Positions 1-5,973 of a DNA stretch of 15,714 bases are shown piece by piece (within the stretch, counting starts at the first letter, position 1; each line of letters opens with the position of its first letter). The notes beneath the pieces were generated by a model. It did not search any database. It was not told the origin of the DNA and worked only from the letters and a program-made list of their open reading frames with translations. The position numbers and the translations under genes were made by a program. Source of the DNA: Streptosporangiaceae bacterium (GTDB taxonomy: Bacteria; Actinomycetota; Actinomycetes; Streptosporangiales; Streptosporangiaceae); the NCBI GenBank assembly GCA_030040415.1, contig JASHTT010000529.1:1-15714 (forward strand), in the 5' to 3' direction.

Positions 1-79
1 ACCACGGCCCGGCAAATTGGTCAAGCACGGTATCGACCCTGCCGCGACCGCTCGGGCTCGTCATCGACTGAAAGCTCAT
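1..79 (-). CDS. Possible 5' end of a gene leaving the window (unknown function)
   Basis: An ATG at 79 on the minus strand is preceded by GGGAG with six bases between, a good ribosome binding site. The frame stays open to the window edge for 26 codons, beginning MSFQSMTSPSGRGRVD. A second in-frame ATG at 64 is also possible. The visible piece is too short to assign to a family. The 20-bp tandem repeat at 128-167 lies about 50 bp upstream and could be its control region. Other frames in this stretch are open as well, so the call rests mainly on the ribosome binding site. Confidence 0.3.
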   Translation of the reverse strand, partial: MSFQSMTSPSGRGRVDTVLDQFAGPW

Positions 80-127
80 GCCCGTCTCCCTGTCCCTCTC
101 TCAAGCGTGACCCCACGGTCTCACCAA

Positions 128-167
128 AGTCAGTAAATAACTACCAGAGTCCGTAAATAACTACCGG
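128..167. repeat. Two tandem copies of a 20-bp AT-rich repeat
   Basis: The unit AGTCAGTAAATAACTACCAG at 128-147 is followed directly by a second copy at 148-167 with two changes (A to C at unit position 5, A to G at unit position 19). The core GTAAATAACTACC is strikingly AT-rich for this G+C-rich window, and GTA...TAC makes each copy partly dyad-symmetric. Possible roles are a pair of operator sites for the minus-strand gene starting at 79, or the repeated end of an insertion element (IS21-type elements carry multiple terminal repeats). Nothing else here proves a mobile element. Confidence 0.6.
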
Positions 168-270
168 CGTGCCGGTTAGTTCGCGATCCAGCGCTCATTG
201 GTGTGCTGATGCAGGCTTGACCTAACTGACCCGCAGCCCGCGTGCCTGCTGTCGGCTGAAGAGTTTCCTG

Positions 271-615
271 TCAGGACTCGCTGTCGTGTGGCTGGCGTGC
301 TTTTCGGTTGGTGACAATCCTGCGTTTGCGCAAAGAATCGAGCCACTCCTGCCCGCTGAGCAGTCGCGTGGTCTTGCCCGACCTGACCTCTCCCGCCGCG
401 GCAACTGCCATGGCAACGCTGGCAGCGGTCATATCATCAGCTGCCTCATACACGACCATGACGTCATAATCGCCAAACGGAAAACCCGCCACAACGATCG
501 TGGCTCCCAGCTCCTCCAGGGCTGGCCGGAATGTTTCCACCGGATCCTGCGGCTCCTTCAGCTGATCCGCCATTGACTTGGCGGTATAGGAGGCCTGGTA
601 CATGTAGAGCGGCAT
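271..615 (-). CDS. GYD-domain protein
   Basis: This is a 114-residue cytosolic protein of the GYD family, small alpha/beta-barrel proteins of unknown biochemical role that are common in actinobacteria. The start MPLYMYQASYT is typical of the family and the name-giving motif is seen as G-D-Y-D in FPFGDYDVMVVYE. The start at 615 was chosen because GGGGA lies six bases upstream. The frame is open further to 756, but those residues are Arg/Ala-rich, unlike the family, and have no supporting ribosome binding site. The C-terminal 20 residues are basic and polar and probably disordered. The next upstream gene on this strand is the channel-like membrane protein, 202 bp away, so a shared transcript is possible but not evident. 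Family assignment is firm; function is unknown. Confidence 0.85.
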   Translation of the reverse strand: MPLYMYQASYTAKSMADQLKEPQDPVETFRPALEELGATIVVAGFPFGDYDVMVVYEAADDMTAASVAMAVAAAGEVRSGKTTRLLSGQEWLDSLRKRRIVTNRKARQPHDSES

Positions 616-817
616 AGAGATCCCCATCAGCCGGGAACAGGCGAACAGATCACCAGCCGGTCCCCGTGGCACGCGGCGGCTTGTGCCGGCGCGTGCACTG
701 CAACAGGCTGAAGACCAGTGCGGTGCAAAGATCGTAGACCCGGCCCAGGCGGGCACGCCACCCTCCGCATCGGCGGCGAGGACGGCCCGCTAACCCGGTC
801 TGCGGACGGTGCGCTTC

Positions 818-1939
818 CTACTTAGGCGGGAGGCCGCGCTTGGGGCGAATGGGCGGTATCGCCGCCATCTTGTGCCGGCGCGGGCCTGACCATAGGGCTG
901 GCACGGCGTAGACGGCGCCCGCCACCGCATAAGCCGCTTGCTCGTAGTTGACCCGCCATCCGACAAAATCCGGCCAGGCCTCGGCAGGGTCCCGCTCGAT
1001 CGGGAAGCCGACTTCGCGCATCCGGCTTACCGCATCGAGAAACTCGGCGTACGTCAGGCTGGTCCCGGCGTCCGGGCCTGGCTCGTCGGGGATGTCGAAG
1101 CCCATCGCCAGCGCGATCCGGTGAAAGCACCTGAATCCGCCGCGCAGGCACAGCCGGGCCGGGACCACCGGCGCGACCCCGGGAGAAAGGGCCAGAAACA
1201 GCGCGGCGGAGTCGAGCACGGCCAGCAACGCTGTCACCCAGGACGACATCGATCCCGGCGAGCGGAACCGGACAAGCACCGGATAGGTGGTGTGGCTCTC
1301 GGCGACATCGGCGGCCCAGTTTTCCCACTGCGCGTACAAATCCGGCATGGTATCCAGGGTCGATACACCCGTTCCCAGCGCGTAGTGGGTGCGCGCCAGC
1401 AGTTCCGGTCCCCACGACGGCATCCCGGCCCGCTCGTTGAGCAGAGCCACCTGAGTCTCCCGGCGGTTGAACGCCGAATACAGCGTCGGCAGATAGGCGA
1501 TCTGCAGCGTGAGGATCACCAGGCCGGTCGCCGCGGCCACGAATACGATCACCGCCGGCGCTGATCCGGCCGGCACGGCGAAGCCGAGGGTGAACAGCGA
1601 GGACCCAGCGTCGATGAAGGCGGACACCACGCCGCGGGGGGCGAACGGCCACAGCAACAGGGCGAAGCCAACGTAGGCCACGATGAGCCACGCGGCCAGC
1701 TGGGCCAGCAGCAGCGTCGCTGCCTGAGTAGCCCGCATCCGATCCCACCGCTGGTAATCGGAAACGCGCCCCACGACTTGGTGGTAAGCCCAGTCGACCA
1801 TCCGGTCTACCAACCGCGTCAGCCGGCTGTTGACCGGCCGTGACACGATCAGTGTGACAGTGACGCTCGACATTGTCCCGAGTACCAGCAGACCGCCGAC
1901 CACCGCTGCCACTATGCGACCGGCCAACGGCATCACCAT
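818..1939 (-). CDS. Membrane protein with ion-channel-like pore loop
   Basis: This is a 373-residue integral membrane protein. Start 1939 was chosen over 1987 because GGAGG sits eight bases upstream. A first membrane segment is at about 8-32, followed by a basic stretch. Two more helices (about 72-97 and 126-149) flank SSLFTLGFAV at 113-122. Helix, pore loop, helix is the layout of K+-channel pore domains, and TLGF resembles the filter TVGYG but lacks its final Gly. The second pore helix runs into LQIAYLPTLYSAFNRRE, then a roughly 210-residue cytosolic part with one more hydrophobic stretch (about 234-254). I recall related actinobacterial proteins annotated as hypothetical or ion-channel-like; no ligand-binding domain is recognisable. 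Channel activity is inferred. It is divergent from the gene at 2176. Confidence 0.8.
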   Translation of the reverse strand: MVMPLAGRIVAAVVGGLLVLGTMSSVTVTLIVSRPVNSRLTRLVDRMVDWAYHQVVGRVSDYQRWDRMRATQAATLLLAQLAAWLIVAYVGFALLLWPFAPRGVVSAFIDAGSSLFTLGFAVPAGSAPAVIVFVAAATGLVILTLQIAYLPTLYSAFNRRETQVALLNERAGMPSWGPELLARTHYALGTGVSTLDTMPDLYAQWENWAADVAESHTTYPVLVRFRSPGSMSSWVTALLAVLDSAALFLALSPGVAPVVPARLCLRGGFRCFHRIALAMGFDIPDEPGPDAGTSLTYAEFLDAVSRMREVGFPIERDPAEAWPDFVGWRVNYEQAAYAVAGAVYAVPALWSGPRRHKMAAIPPIRPKRGLPPK

Positions 1940-2162
1940 TGCGCTTTCCTCCGCGTCATCAGCCTGTCCTGAACCTCCATCCAGCACCCTCCCTGATTAC
2001 CGTCAGGTTTGATGTTCTATCAGGAGGCGCTTGCCTCTCTGCTCGGCGTGGAGGTGGGCATCCCTCTGCACGATGCCCGAGCCCGGACATCATGCACTGG
2101 GCACCGCGCCTGCATGCGCCGACGGCCCACCGCTAGAAGCCAGCGGTTTGCCGCTCTGCGGA

Positions 2163-2168
2163 TATTCT
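2163..2168 (+). promoter_or_regulatory. Possible -10 box for a leaderless transcript
   Basis: TATTCT lies seven bases before the ATG at 2176, and no Shine-Dalgarno sequence precedes that ATG. This is the arrangement of leaderless actinobacterial genes, in which transcription begins at the start codon. No convincing -35 box is seen. A small hairpin (AGCGG, loop TTTG, CCGCT) lies just upstream at 2142-2155. Confidence 0.35.
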
Positions 2169-2175
2169 GAGCGAC

Positions 2176-2520
2176 ATGGACAGCCGGGCGAGTGACAAGC
2201 TCCCCGGAGCCAGAGTGCGGGTCAAACGACGCATACCGACCGACCCGACATCGGACGCCGGGCCACGGGAGTGGCTGGCCCTGGCCAACGGAGCCGTCCA
2301 GGAAGCCAGAACCGAGGGGACGGCTCTTGCCCTCGTCGGCGAACCGCTGCCCTATCAGCCGGGCCGGGCCGAGCGGCGCAGCGGAGTGCCTGCCGAGGTC
2401 ATAACCGCGGACCGGGTGCCTAATTCCTGCACGTGCTCGTGGGCCTATTCCCACGGGAAGCTGACCTTGAAGCACTACAACGCCGCGTGCGCGGTGCACC
2501 CGGAAGCCCTTGATCGCTGA
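2176..2520 (+). CDS. Hypothetical protein with Cys/His-rich C-terminus
   Basis: This is a 114-residue soluble protein with a basic N-terminus and no signal peptide or membrane segment. The last 30 residues contain C85, C87, H93, H100, C105 and H108, arranged as C-x-C-x5-H-x6-H-x4-C-x2-H, which could hold a metal ion. I do not recognise a named family, although small actinobacterial proteins ending in a similar C-x-C ... KHxNxAC-x-VH segment are familiar to me. The ATG has no ribosome binding site but has a -10-like TATTCT seven bases upstream, so it may be leaderless. Codon third positions are mostly G/C, supporting a real gene. It lies between divergent and same-strand membrane protein genes, which gives no clear hint of its role. 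Confidence 0.6.
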   Translation: MDSRASDKLPGARVRVKRRIPTDPTSDAGPREWLALANGAVQEARTEGTALALVGEPLPYQPGRAERRSGVPAEVITADRVPNSCTCSWAYSHGKLTLKHYNAACAVHPEALDR

Positions 2521-2680
2521 GGCTTGACGGGCCCGCGCATGCAGTTCCGGGTGTATCAGGCCAGGTGGCTGTCATCCCTGGCGCCCGATCCCCGGCCGCT
2601 GCGCCAAGTGAGACATCGGCCGCGGCACCTAGCCGTCAGCGCGCGGGACGGTTGCGGGAACATCCTGATCGAGAGGCACG

Positions 2681-2709
2681 TTGAGCAAAGAGGACACGAC
2701 ATATCGTGT
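2681..2709 (+). promoter_or_regulatory. Putative promoter with overlapping palindromic operator
   Basis: The palindrome ACACGA-CATA-TCGTGT at 2694-2709 has perfect 6-bp arms. It overlaps a weak promoter: TTGAGC at 2681-2686 and TATCGT at 2702-2707, 15 bp apart, a short spacing. The GTG of the next gene is 45 bp downstream of the palindrome. A repressor bound here would block RNA polymerase. The protein that binds is not known. Confidence 0.35.
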
Positions 2710-2754
2710 TGCTTGTGGTGGGCGTTGGCCTTGGGCGGGCCACGGGCTTGAGAG

Positions 2755-3129
2755 GTGAGCGTGATTACCGGTTGGTACGCAGAGCGGAGGCCGGACAGGT
2801 CGGCCAAGGCCGTGATCGCGGTGACGTTGCTCGCGCTGTTGCTGGTGGCGGTCGTACCGGCGGCGCTGCTGACCGCAATGATCATGATGGTGCTCGGACA
2901 CGTCGTCGGCGGACTCGCGCTTTTCGGCGGCTCGGTCCTCGCGGCCGCCGTGGCTCTGGCGCTCGCCGGCATGACCGGGATGCGGCACCTTCGCAAGCTG
3001 GTCTCGAGGGCGAGCTTTCACGTCGTGCGACTAGATGGCCGGCAGTACGCCGACGTCGCAGAGCCGAACGGCAGCGACTACACCGACGTCCTGCAGCTAG
3101 ACCGCAGCGATTACACCGAAGTTCGGTGA
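2755..3129 (+). CDS. Small two-helix membrane protein with Tyr-containing tail repeats
   Basis: This is a 124-residue protein with a short basic N-terminus, two predicted membrane helices (about 19-47 and 50-73) and a roughly 50-residue tail. The tail ends in three copies of an 11-residue unit: DGRQYADV at 94-101, NGSDYTDV at 105-112 and DRSDYTEV at 116-123, each with the pattern [D/N]-x-x-x-Y-[A/T]-[D/E]-V. If both termini are inside, as the basic N-terminus and KLVSR after helix two suggest, the repeats face the cytosol. The start is GTG at 2755 or GTG at 2761; neither has an ideal ribosome binding site (AGAGG is very close). The stop lies one base from that of the convergent YciI gene. I do not recognise a family. 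Confidence 0.65.
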   Translation: MSVITGWYAERRPDRSAKAVIAVTLLALLLVAVVPAALLTAMIMMVLGHVVGGLALFGGSVLAAAVALALAGMTGMRHLRKLVSRASFHVVRLDGRQYADVAEPNGSDYTDVLQLDRSDYTEVR

Positions 3130-3130
3130 G

Positions 3131-3514
3131 CTAGGCTCCAGCCTCGCCTTCTGTGTCGGCGCTCAGCGCCCGATGCGGGAAGCGGTGTACCTCTTGCGGC
3201 CAGCCGACCGCTACCGCGACCCGGCCGGCCCAGTAACGTGCCTCGCCATCGCCGGGCACATCGACCACCGTGAAACCACCGAGGTGCTCCTTGGTCTCGG
3301 TGAACGGCCCGTCGGTAAAGACCGGCGAGCCGCTGCTCGGGTCGACGCTGCAGACAGCGGTCGACGCGTCCAGGCCGCCGTCGCTGAACACGAAGACACC
3401 GGCGGCCGTCATCTCCTCGATCAGGGCCCTGCCGGACGCGCCCCTCTCGCGCAGTTCCTCCAATGTGAGCTCGGGCACCCACTCGTCGTTGAAGGCGATC
3501 AGGTACAGCGCCAT
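3131..3514 (-). CDS. YciI-family protein (YCII-related domain)
   Basis: This 127-residue protein belongs to the YCII-related family, small dimeric alpha/beta proteins of mostly unknown function. In actinobacteria they often accompany ECF sigma factors, but none is in this window. The hallmark is TDGPFTETKEHLGGFTVVDV in the middle, followed by a short helix and strand. The N-terminus MALYLIAFNDE is typical of the first strand. The start at 3514 is supported by GAGGAG six bases upstream. The last 20 residues are variable and acidic. The gene is convergent with the two-helix membrane protein (one-base gap) and has the beta-helix protein gene 140 bp upstream on the same strand, separated by a strong hairpin, so it is probably transcribed on its own. 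Confidence 0.85.
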   Translation of the reverse strand: MALYLIAFNDEWVPELTLEELRERGASGRALIEEMTAAGVFVFSDGGLDASTAVCSVDPSSGSPVFTDGPFTETKEHLGGFTVVDVPGDGEARYWAGRVAVAVGWPQEVHRFPHRALSADTEGEAGA

Positions 3515-3605
3515 GGCAAGCTCCTCTGCTCACGGGCAGCCCGGCCGGCCGCCGCTCACCTTCTCCACGAACTCACTCGCGAGAATCGACACCCCGGCCA
3601 AGAGA

Positions 3606-3641
3606 ACCCGGCCCAGTCGCCTCGGCGGCATTGGGCCGGGT
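3606..3641 (-). terminator. Strong hairpin terminator after the beta-helix protein gene
   Basis: ACCCGGCCCA at 3606-3615 and TGGGCCGGGT at 3632-3641 are perfect 10-bp inverted repeats around a 16-nt loop that can itself form a GCC/GGC pair. The hairpin starts 13 bp beyond the stop codon at 3655-3657. In the minus-strand transcript it is followed by UUCUCUU rather than a long U tract, which is usual in high-G+C bacteria. Confidence 0.65.
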
Positions 3642-3654
3642 CCGGCGTCCCTGG

Positions 3655-4395
3655 CTAGCTGTTCGACGAGTTACAACTGCCCACGTTGTTCCCCGCGGTG
3701 TTGTCCTTGCCGAGGAACGGGTGGTTATAGCTTTGGCTGCAGTTATTTCCTACTTTGTTATGGGTCAGGTCGTTATAGCCTTCATTGTTCCCAATGAATA
3801 CTAGGTCGTAGCCGACCTTGTTGTATCCCATGTCCAGGTAGGCGCCGGCATTGCCGTTGAACGTCGCGTTATTGCCGATGATGTCCCCCGGCGTACTATT
3901 ACGGCCGCAGTTCGCTGGCTCGGGCGCGCCAATGTCCCAGCCCGAGGCGGTTTTGGCGGTGTAGCTAATGCTCAGGTTGTGAACGATGTGAGTCTGGCAA
4001 ATGAACTCGCCGAACGGCACGCCGCCGACTGTCCCGGAGATGATCGCGTTGCCGCCGATCACGGTCTCTGTGGTGCCGTTGTTGGGATCCCCGAGCTCGA
4101 TCAGTGCGGCGTTCGTCGCGATCAGGTCGTGGCGGATGGTGGTACCGCCGATGAAGAACGATGCGCCGGATTCAACGATGACGTCGTGACCGATGGTAGA
4201 TCCCTGGGTCAGGCCGCAAGTGCTCTTAGCCGGGACGATCAGATTGTGGGCGACCTTTAGCACCCCCAGGAATCCCTTGGGGCAGGTGTAGTCTCCGGTG
4301 GCCGCATTTGCCGGTCCAGCCACGGCCGCAAGGGCGAGTAGCGTACTGGCAGCGACCAGCAGCATGCTGACCGCTAGCTTCGGAATCCTTCGCAA
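3655..4395 (-). CDS. Secreted predicted beta-helix repeat protein
   Basis: This is a 246-residue exported protein. It has a classical signal peptide (basic MRRIPK, hydrophobic core about 8-27) with a likely cleavage site after AGPANA at residue 31. The rest is made of loose repeats of about 20 residues built on [I/V]-x-[H/G/N]-[N/D]-[L/V/A]-x-[I/V/F]: AHNLIV near 49, GHDVIV near 69, RHDLIA near 88, GGNAII near 114, VHNLSI near 138, GNNATF near 174 and GYDLVF near 195. That spacing suits a right-handed beta-helix. Six cysteines (C38, C60, C133, C163, C219, C241) could pair outside the cell. The start is supported by GGGGAGG seven bases upstream. The C-terminal third is Asn/Gly-rich with more A/T-ending codons than its neighbours. 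Function is unknown; it may be a cell-surface or matrix protein. It is divergent from the RCC1-repeat gene. Confidence 0.8.
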   Translation of the reverse strand: MRRIPKLAVSMLLVAASTLLALAAVAGPANAATGDYTCPKGFLGVLKVAHNLIVPAKSTCGLTQGSTIGHDVIVESGASFFIGGTTIRHDLIATNAALIELGDPNNGTTETVIGGNAIISGTVGGVPFGEFICQTHIVHNLSISYTAKTASGWDIGAPEPANCGRNSTPGDIIGNNATFNGNAGAYLDMGYNKVGYDLVFIGNNEGYNDLTHNKVGNNCSQSYNHPFLGKDNTAGNNVGSCNSSNS

Positions 4396-4499
4396 TGTGG
4401 TGCCTCCCCAGCAGGCTTCTTCGTTAATCCAGGCATCCGTTTGTGGGTCCGGCTCGTCGGACGTCCACCTTCAACCAGGACGCTAGGCAATCGCACCGG

Positions 4500-4513
4500 C
4501 CACGTGAACGTGG
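4500..4513. promoter_or_regulatory. Palindrome between divergent secreted-protein genes
   Basis: CCACGT-GA-ACGTGG is a perfect 6-2-6 dyad near the middle of the 227-bp region between the beta-helix gene (start 4395) and the RCC1-repeat gene (start 4623). Its position would let one regulator act on both genes. The regulator is unknown, and a 6-bp dyad can arise by chance. Confidence 0.35.
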
Positions 4514-4553
4514 AAACCCACACACTTTGACCGACGACTAGGAGAGCGACCTC

Positions 4554-4583
4554 TTGTCCTGGCACCGGCGCCGCGCATACTGA
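4554..4583 (+). promoter_or_regulatory. Putative promoter of the RCC1-repeat gene
   Basis: TTGTCC at 4554-4559 and TACTGA at 4578-4583 are 18 bp apart (CATACT at 4576 would give 16). This predicts a start of transcription near 4590 and a leader of about 30 nt holding the GAGGGGGG ribosome binding site. Both boxes are imperfect. Confidence 0.35.
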
Positions 4584-4622
4584 TGATGCGGCCCGTGTCG
4601 GCCGTGAGAGGGGGGAATACAG

Positions 4623-5942
4623 ATGAATATGTCCGCCGGTTCGGCGAGCGTAGCCAGGCGCGCATCGCTGACGTTAGGCAAGGTCCGCCGAACAGCTGCG
4701 TTGCACCGCAGCCCTGTGCGAGTCGGCCTGGTGGCCATGTCGGCTGCGATCGCGCTGCTGACGACCGCCGCAACCGGCTCAGCGGCGGTTGCGGCCTCGC
4801 GGGCGGCTCGCCCGTCAGCCCTTACGAGCAAGGGCTTGCTGTACGCCTGGGGAGCTAACAGCTCAGGACAGCTCGGCAACGGCAGCATGACCAATAGCGA
4901 CGTGCCGGTCAAGGTGAAGCTGCCGAAGGGCACACGAATCGTCGAGGACCGGGCAGGCTGTTACTTCACCGTCGCACTGACCTCAACGGGTGAGGTGCTC
5001 GCCTGGGGACTCAATTTCGACGGACAGCTTGGTGATGGCTCGCTGACCAACAGCATGACTCCCGTCCGGGTGCACATTCCGGCGCACACCACGATTACGC
5101 ATGTGCGGGCCGGCTGCGCATTCGGCTTGGCGCTCACCTCCAAGGGCCAGGTTCTCGCCTGGGGTTACGGCGACCTCGGCCAGCTCGGCGACGGCAGTGT
5201 GGCCAACGCGCTGACGCCGGTCAAGGTAAAGCTGCCTAAGAACACGATCGTCACGGGAATCAGCGCTGGCGAGTCGCATGGACTCGCGCTCACCTCCAAG
5301 GGCGAGGTGCTGGCCTGGGGCGATAACGGGTACGGGGAGCTCGGCAACGGCAAGACAAATATCAACGGCAGCGACGTGCCGGTCAAAGTGAAGCTGCCGG
5401 GGTCCGTGCACGTGGCCGCGGTAGCGGGCGGCCTCTTCTACAGCCTTGCGCAGACGACCGGCGGCGGCGTGCTTTCCTGGGGATACAACCAGTTCGGCGA
5501 GCTGGGCAACGGCACCGAGACCAATTCCGACGTTCCCGTGCGAGTGAAGCTTCCGGCCGGCACGAAGGTCACTCAGCTGTACGCCGGTGGCTACCACGGT
5601 CTGGCGCTGACCACCAAAGGCCAGGTCTTCGCCTGGGGATACAACTTTGCCGGTCAGCTCGGCAATGGCAACACCAATAGCAGTGACACGCCGGTCAAAG
5701 CGAAAATCCCCGCTGGGACGAAGGTGACGGCCATAGCGGGCTGCCTGACCAGCAGCATGGCGCTGACCAGCACAGGTCGGGCACTGGCCTGGGGCGGTGA
5801 TGCCTACGGCCAGCTCGGCAACGGCACGATGACGATGTCGCCTTTCGACTTGCCTGTTCAGGTCGAGCTGCCGGCCGGGGTGCTGGCGGGCAATGTGGCC
5901 TGCGGCCCTACTGCGACCGTCGGTCTGGCGATCGAGAAGTGA
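4623..5942 (+). CDS. Secreted seven-bladed RCC1-repeat beta-propeller protein
   Basis: This is a 439-residue exported protein. After a long basic N-region there is a hydrophobic segment at about 33-56 ending in Ala-rich sequence, which could be a signal peptide or membrane anchor. The rest is seven RCC1 repeats with the signature AWGxNxxGQLGNG. The Trp residues are at 76, 128, 180, 232, 286, 338 and 390, spaced 52 residues except one gap of 54. Seven repeats make one complete closed propeller. Eukaryotic RCC1 proteins act in nucleotide exchange and protein binding; the exported bacterial ones have no settled function, and a binding or surface role is inferred. The start at 4623 has a G-rich ribosome binding site (GAGGGGGG) about seven bases upstream. 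It is divergent from the beta-helix protein gene and convergent with the glycosylase gene. Confidence 0.9.
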   Translation: MNMSAGSASVARRASLTLGKVRRTAALHRSPVRVGLVAMSAAIALLTTAATGSAAVAASRAARPSALTSKGLLYAWGANSSGQLGNGSMTNSDVPVKVKLPKGTRIVEDRAGCYFTVALTSTGEVLAWGLNFDGQLGDGSLTNSMTPVRVHIPAHTTITHVRAGCAFGLALTSKGQVLAWGYGDLGQLGDGSVANALTPVKVKLPKNTIVTGISAGESHGLALTSKGEVLAWGDNGYGELGNGKTNINGSDVPVKVKLPGSVHVAAVAGGLFYSLAQTTGGGVLSWGYNQFGELGNGTETNSDVPVRVKLPAGTKVTQLYAGGYHGLALTTKGQVFAWGYNFAGQLGNGNTNSSDTPVKAKIPAGTKVTAIAGCLTSSMALTSTGRALAWGGDAYGQLGNGTMTMSPFDLPVQVELPAGVLAGNVACGPTATVGLAIEK

Positions 5943-5973
5943 CCGCGCCTCCGCCGAGGTCGTTAGCGGGCGG

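Noticed and set aside
938..1564. Plus-strand frame opposite the membrane protein
   Set aside because: Composition is Arg/Gln/His-rich with no recognisable motif, and it is antisense to a well-supported gene.
822..1748. Long minus-strand frame of 308 codons inside the membrane protein gene
   Set aside because: It is an Arg/Gly/Pro-rich alternative frame of the channel-like gene, as expected from high G+C; it has no domain, and the other frame has clear membrane helices and a strong ribosome binding site.
2041..2082. Hairpin GGGCAT/ATGCCC with an outer GCTCG/CGAGC pair between divergent genes
   Set aside because: The arms are short and interrupted by a 10-nt bulge; chance pairing is likely in G+C-rich DNA and no known RNA element fits.
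2020..2499. Minus-strand frame of 159 codons opposite the Cys/His-tail gene
   Set aside because: Low-complexity Arg/Gly-rich translation without domains. It is a weak alternative to the plus-strand gene, which has the ordered Cys/His tail.
2524..2751. Possible 75-codon plus-strand gene after 2520
   Set aside because: It starts at a TTG with no ribosome binding site, has no motif, and contains the promoter/palindrome region of the next gene.
4983..5597. Minus-strand frame of 204 codons within the RCC1-repeat gene
   Set aside because: Its apparent repeats are only the antisense image of the propeller repeats.
5943..5973. Bidirectional terminator between the RCC1 gene and the glycosylase gene
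   Set aside because: Only a 4-bp stem (CCTC/GAGG) and loose CCGCC/GGCGG pairing are present, too weak to call.
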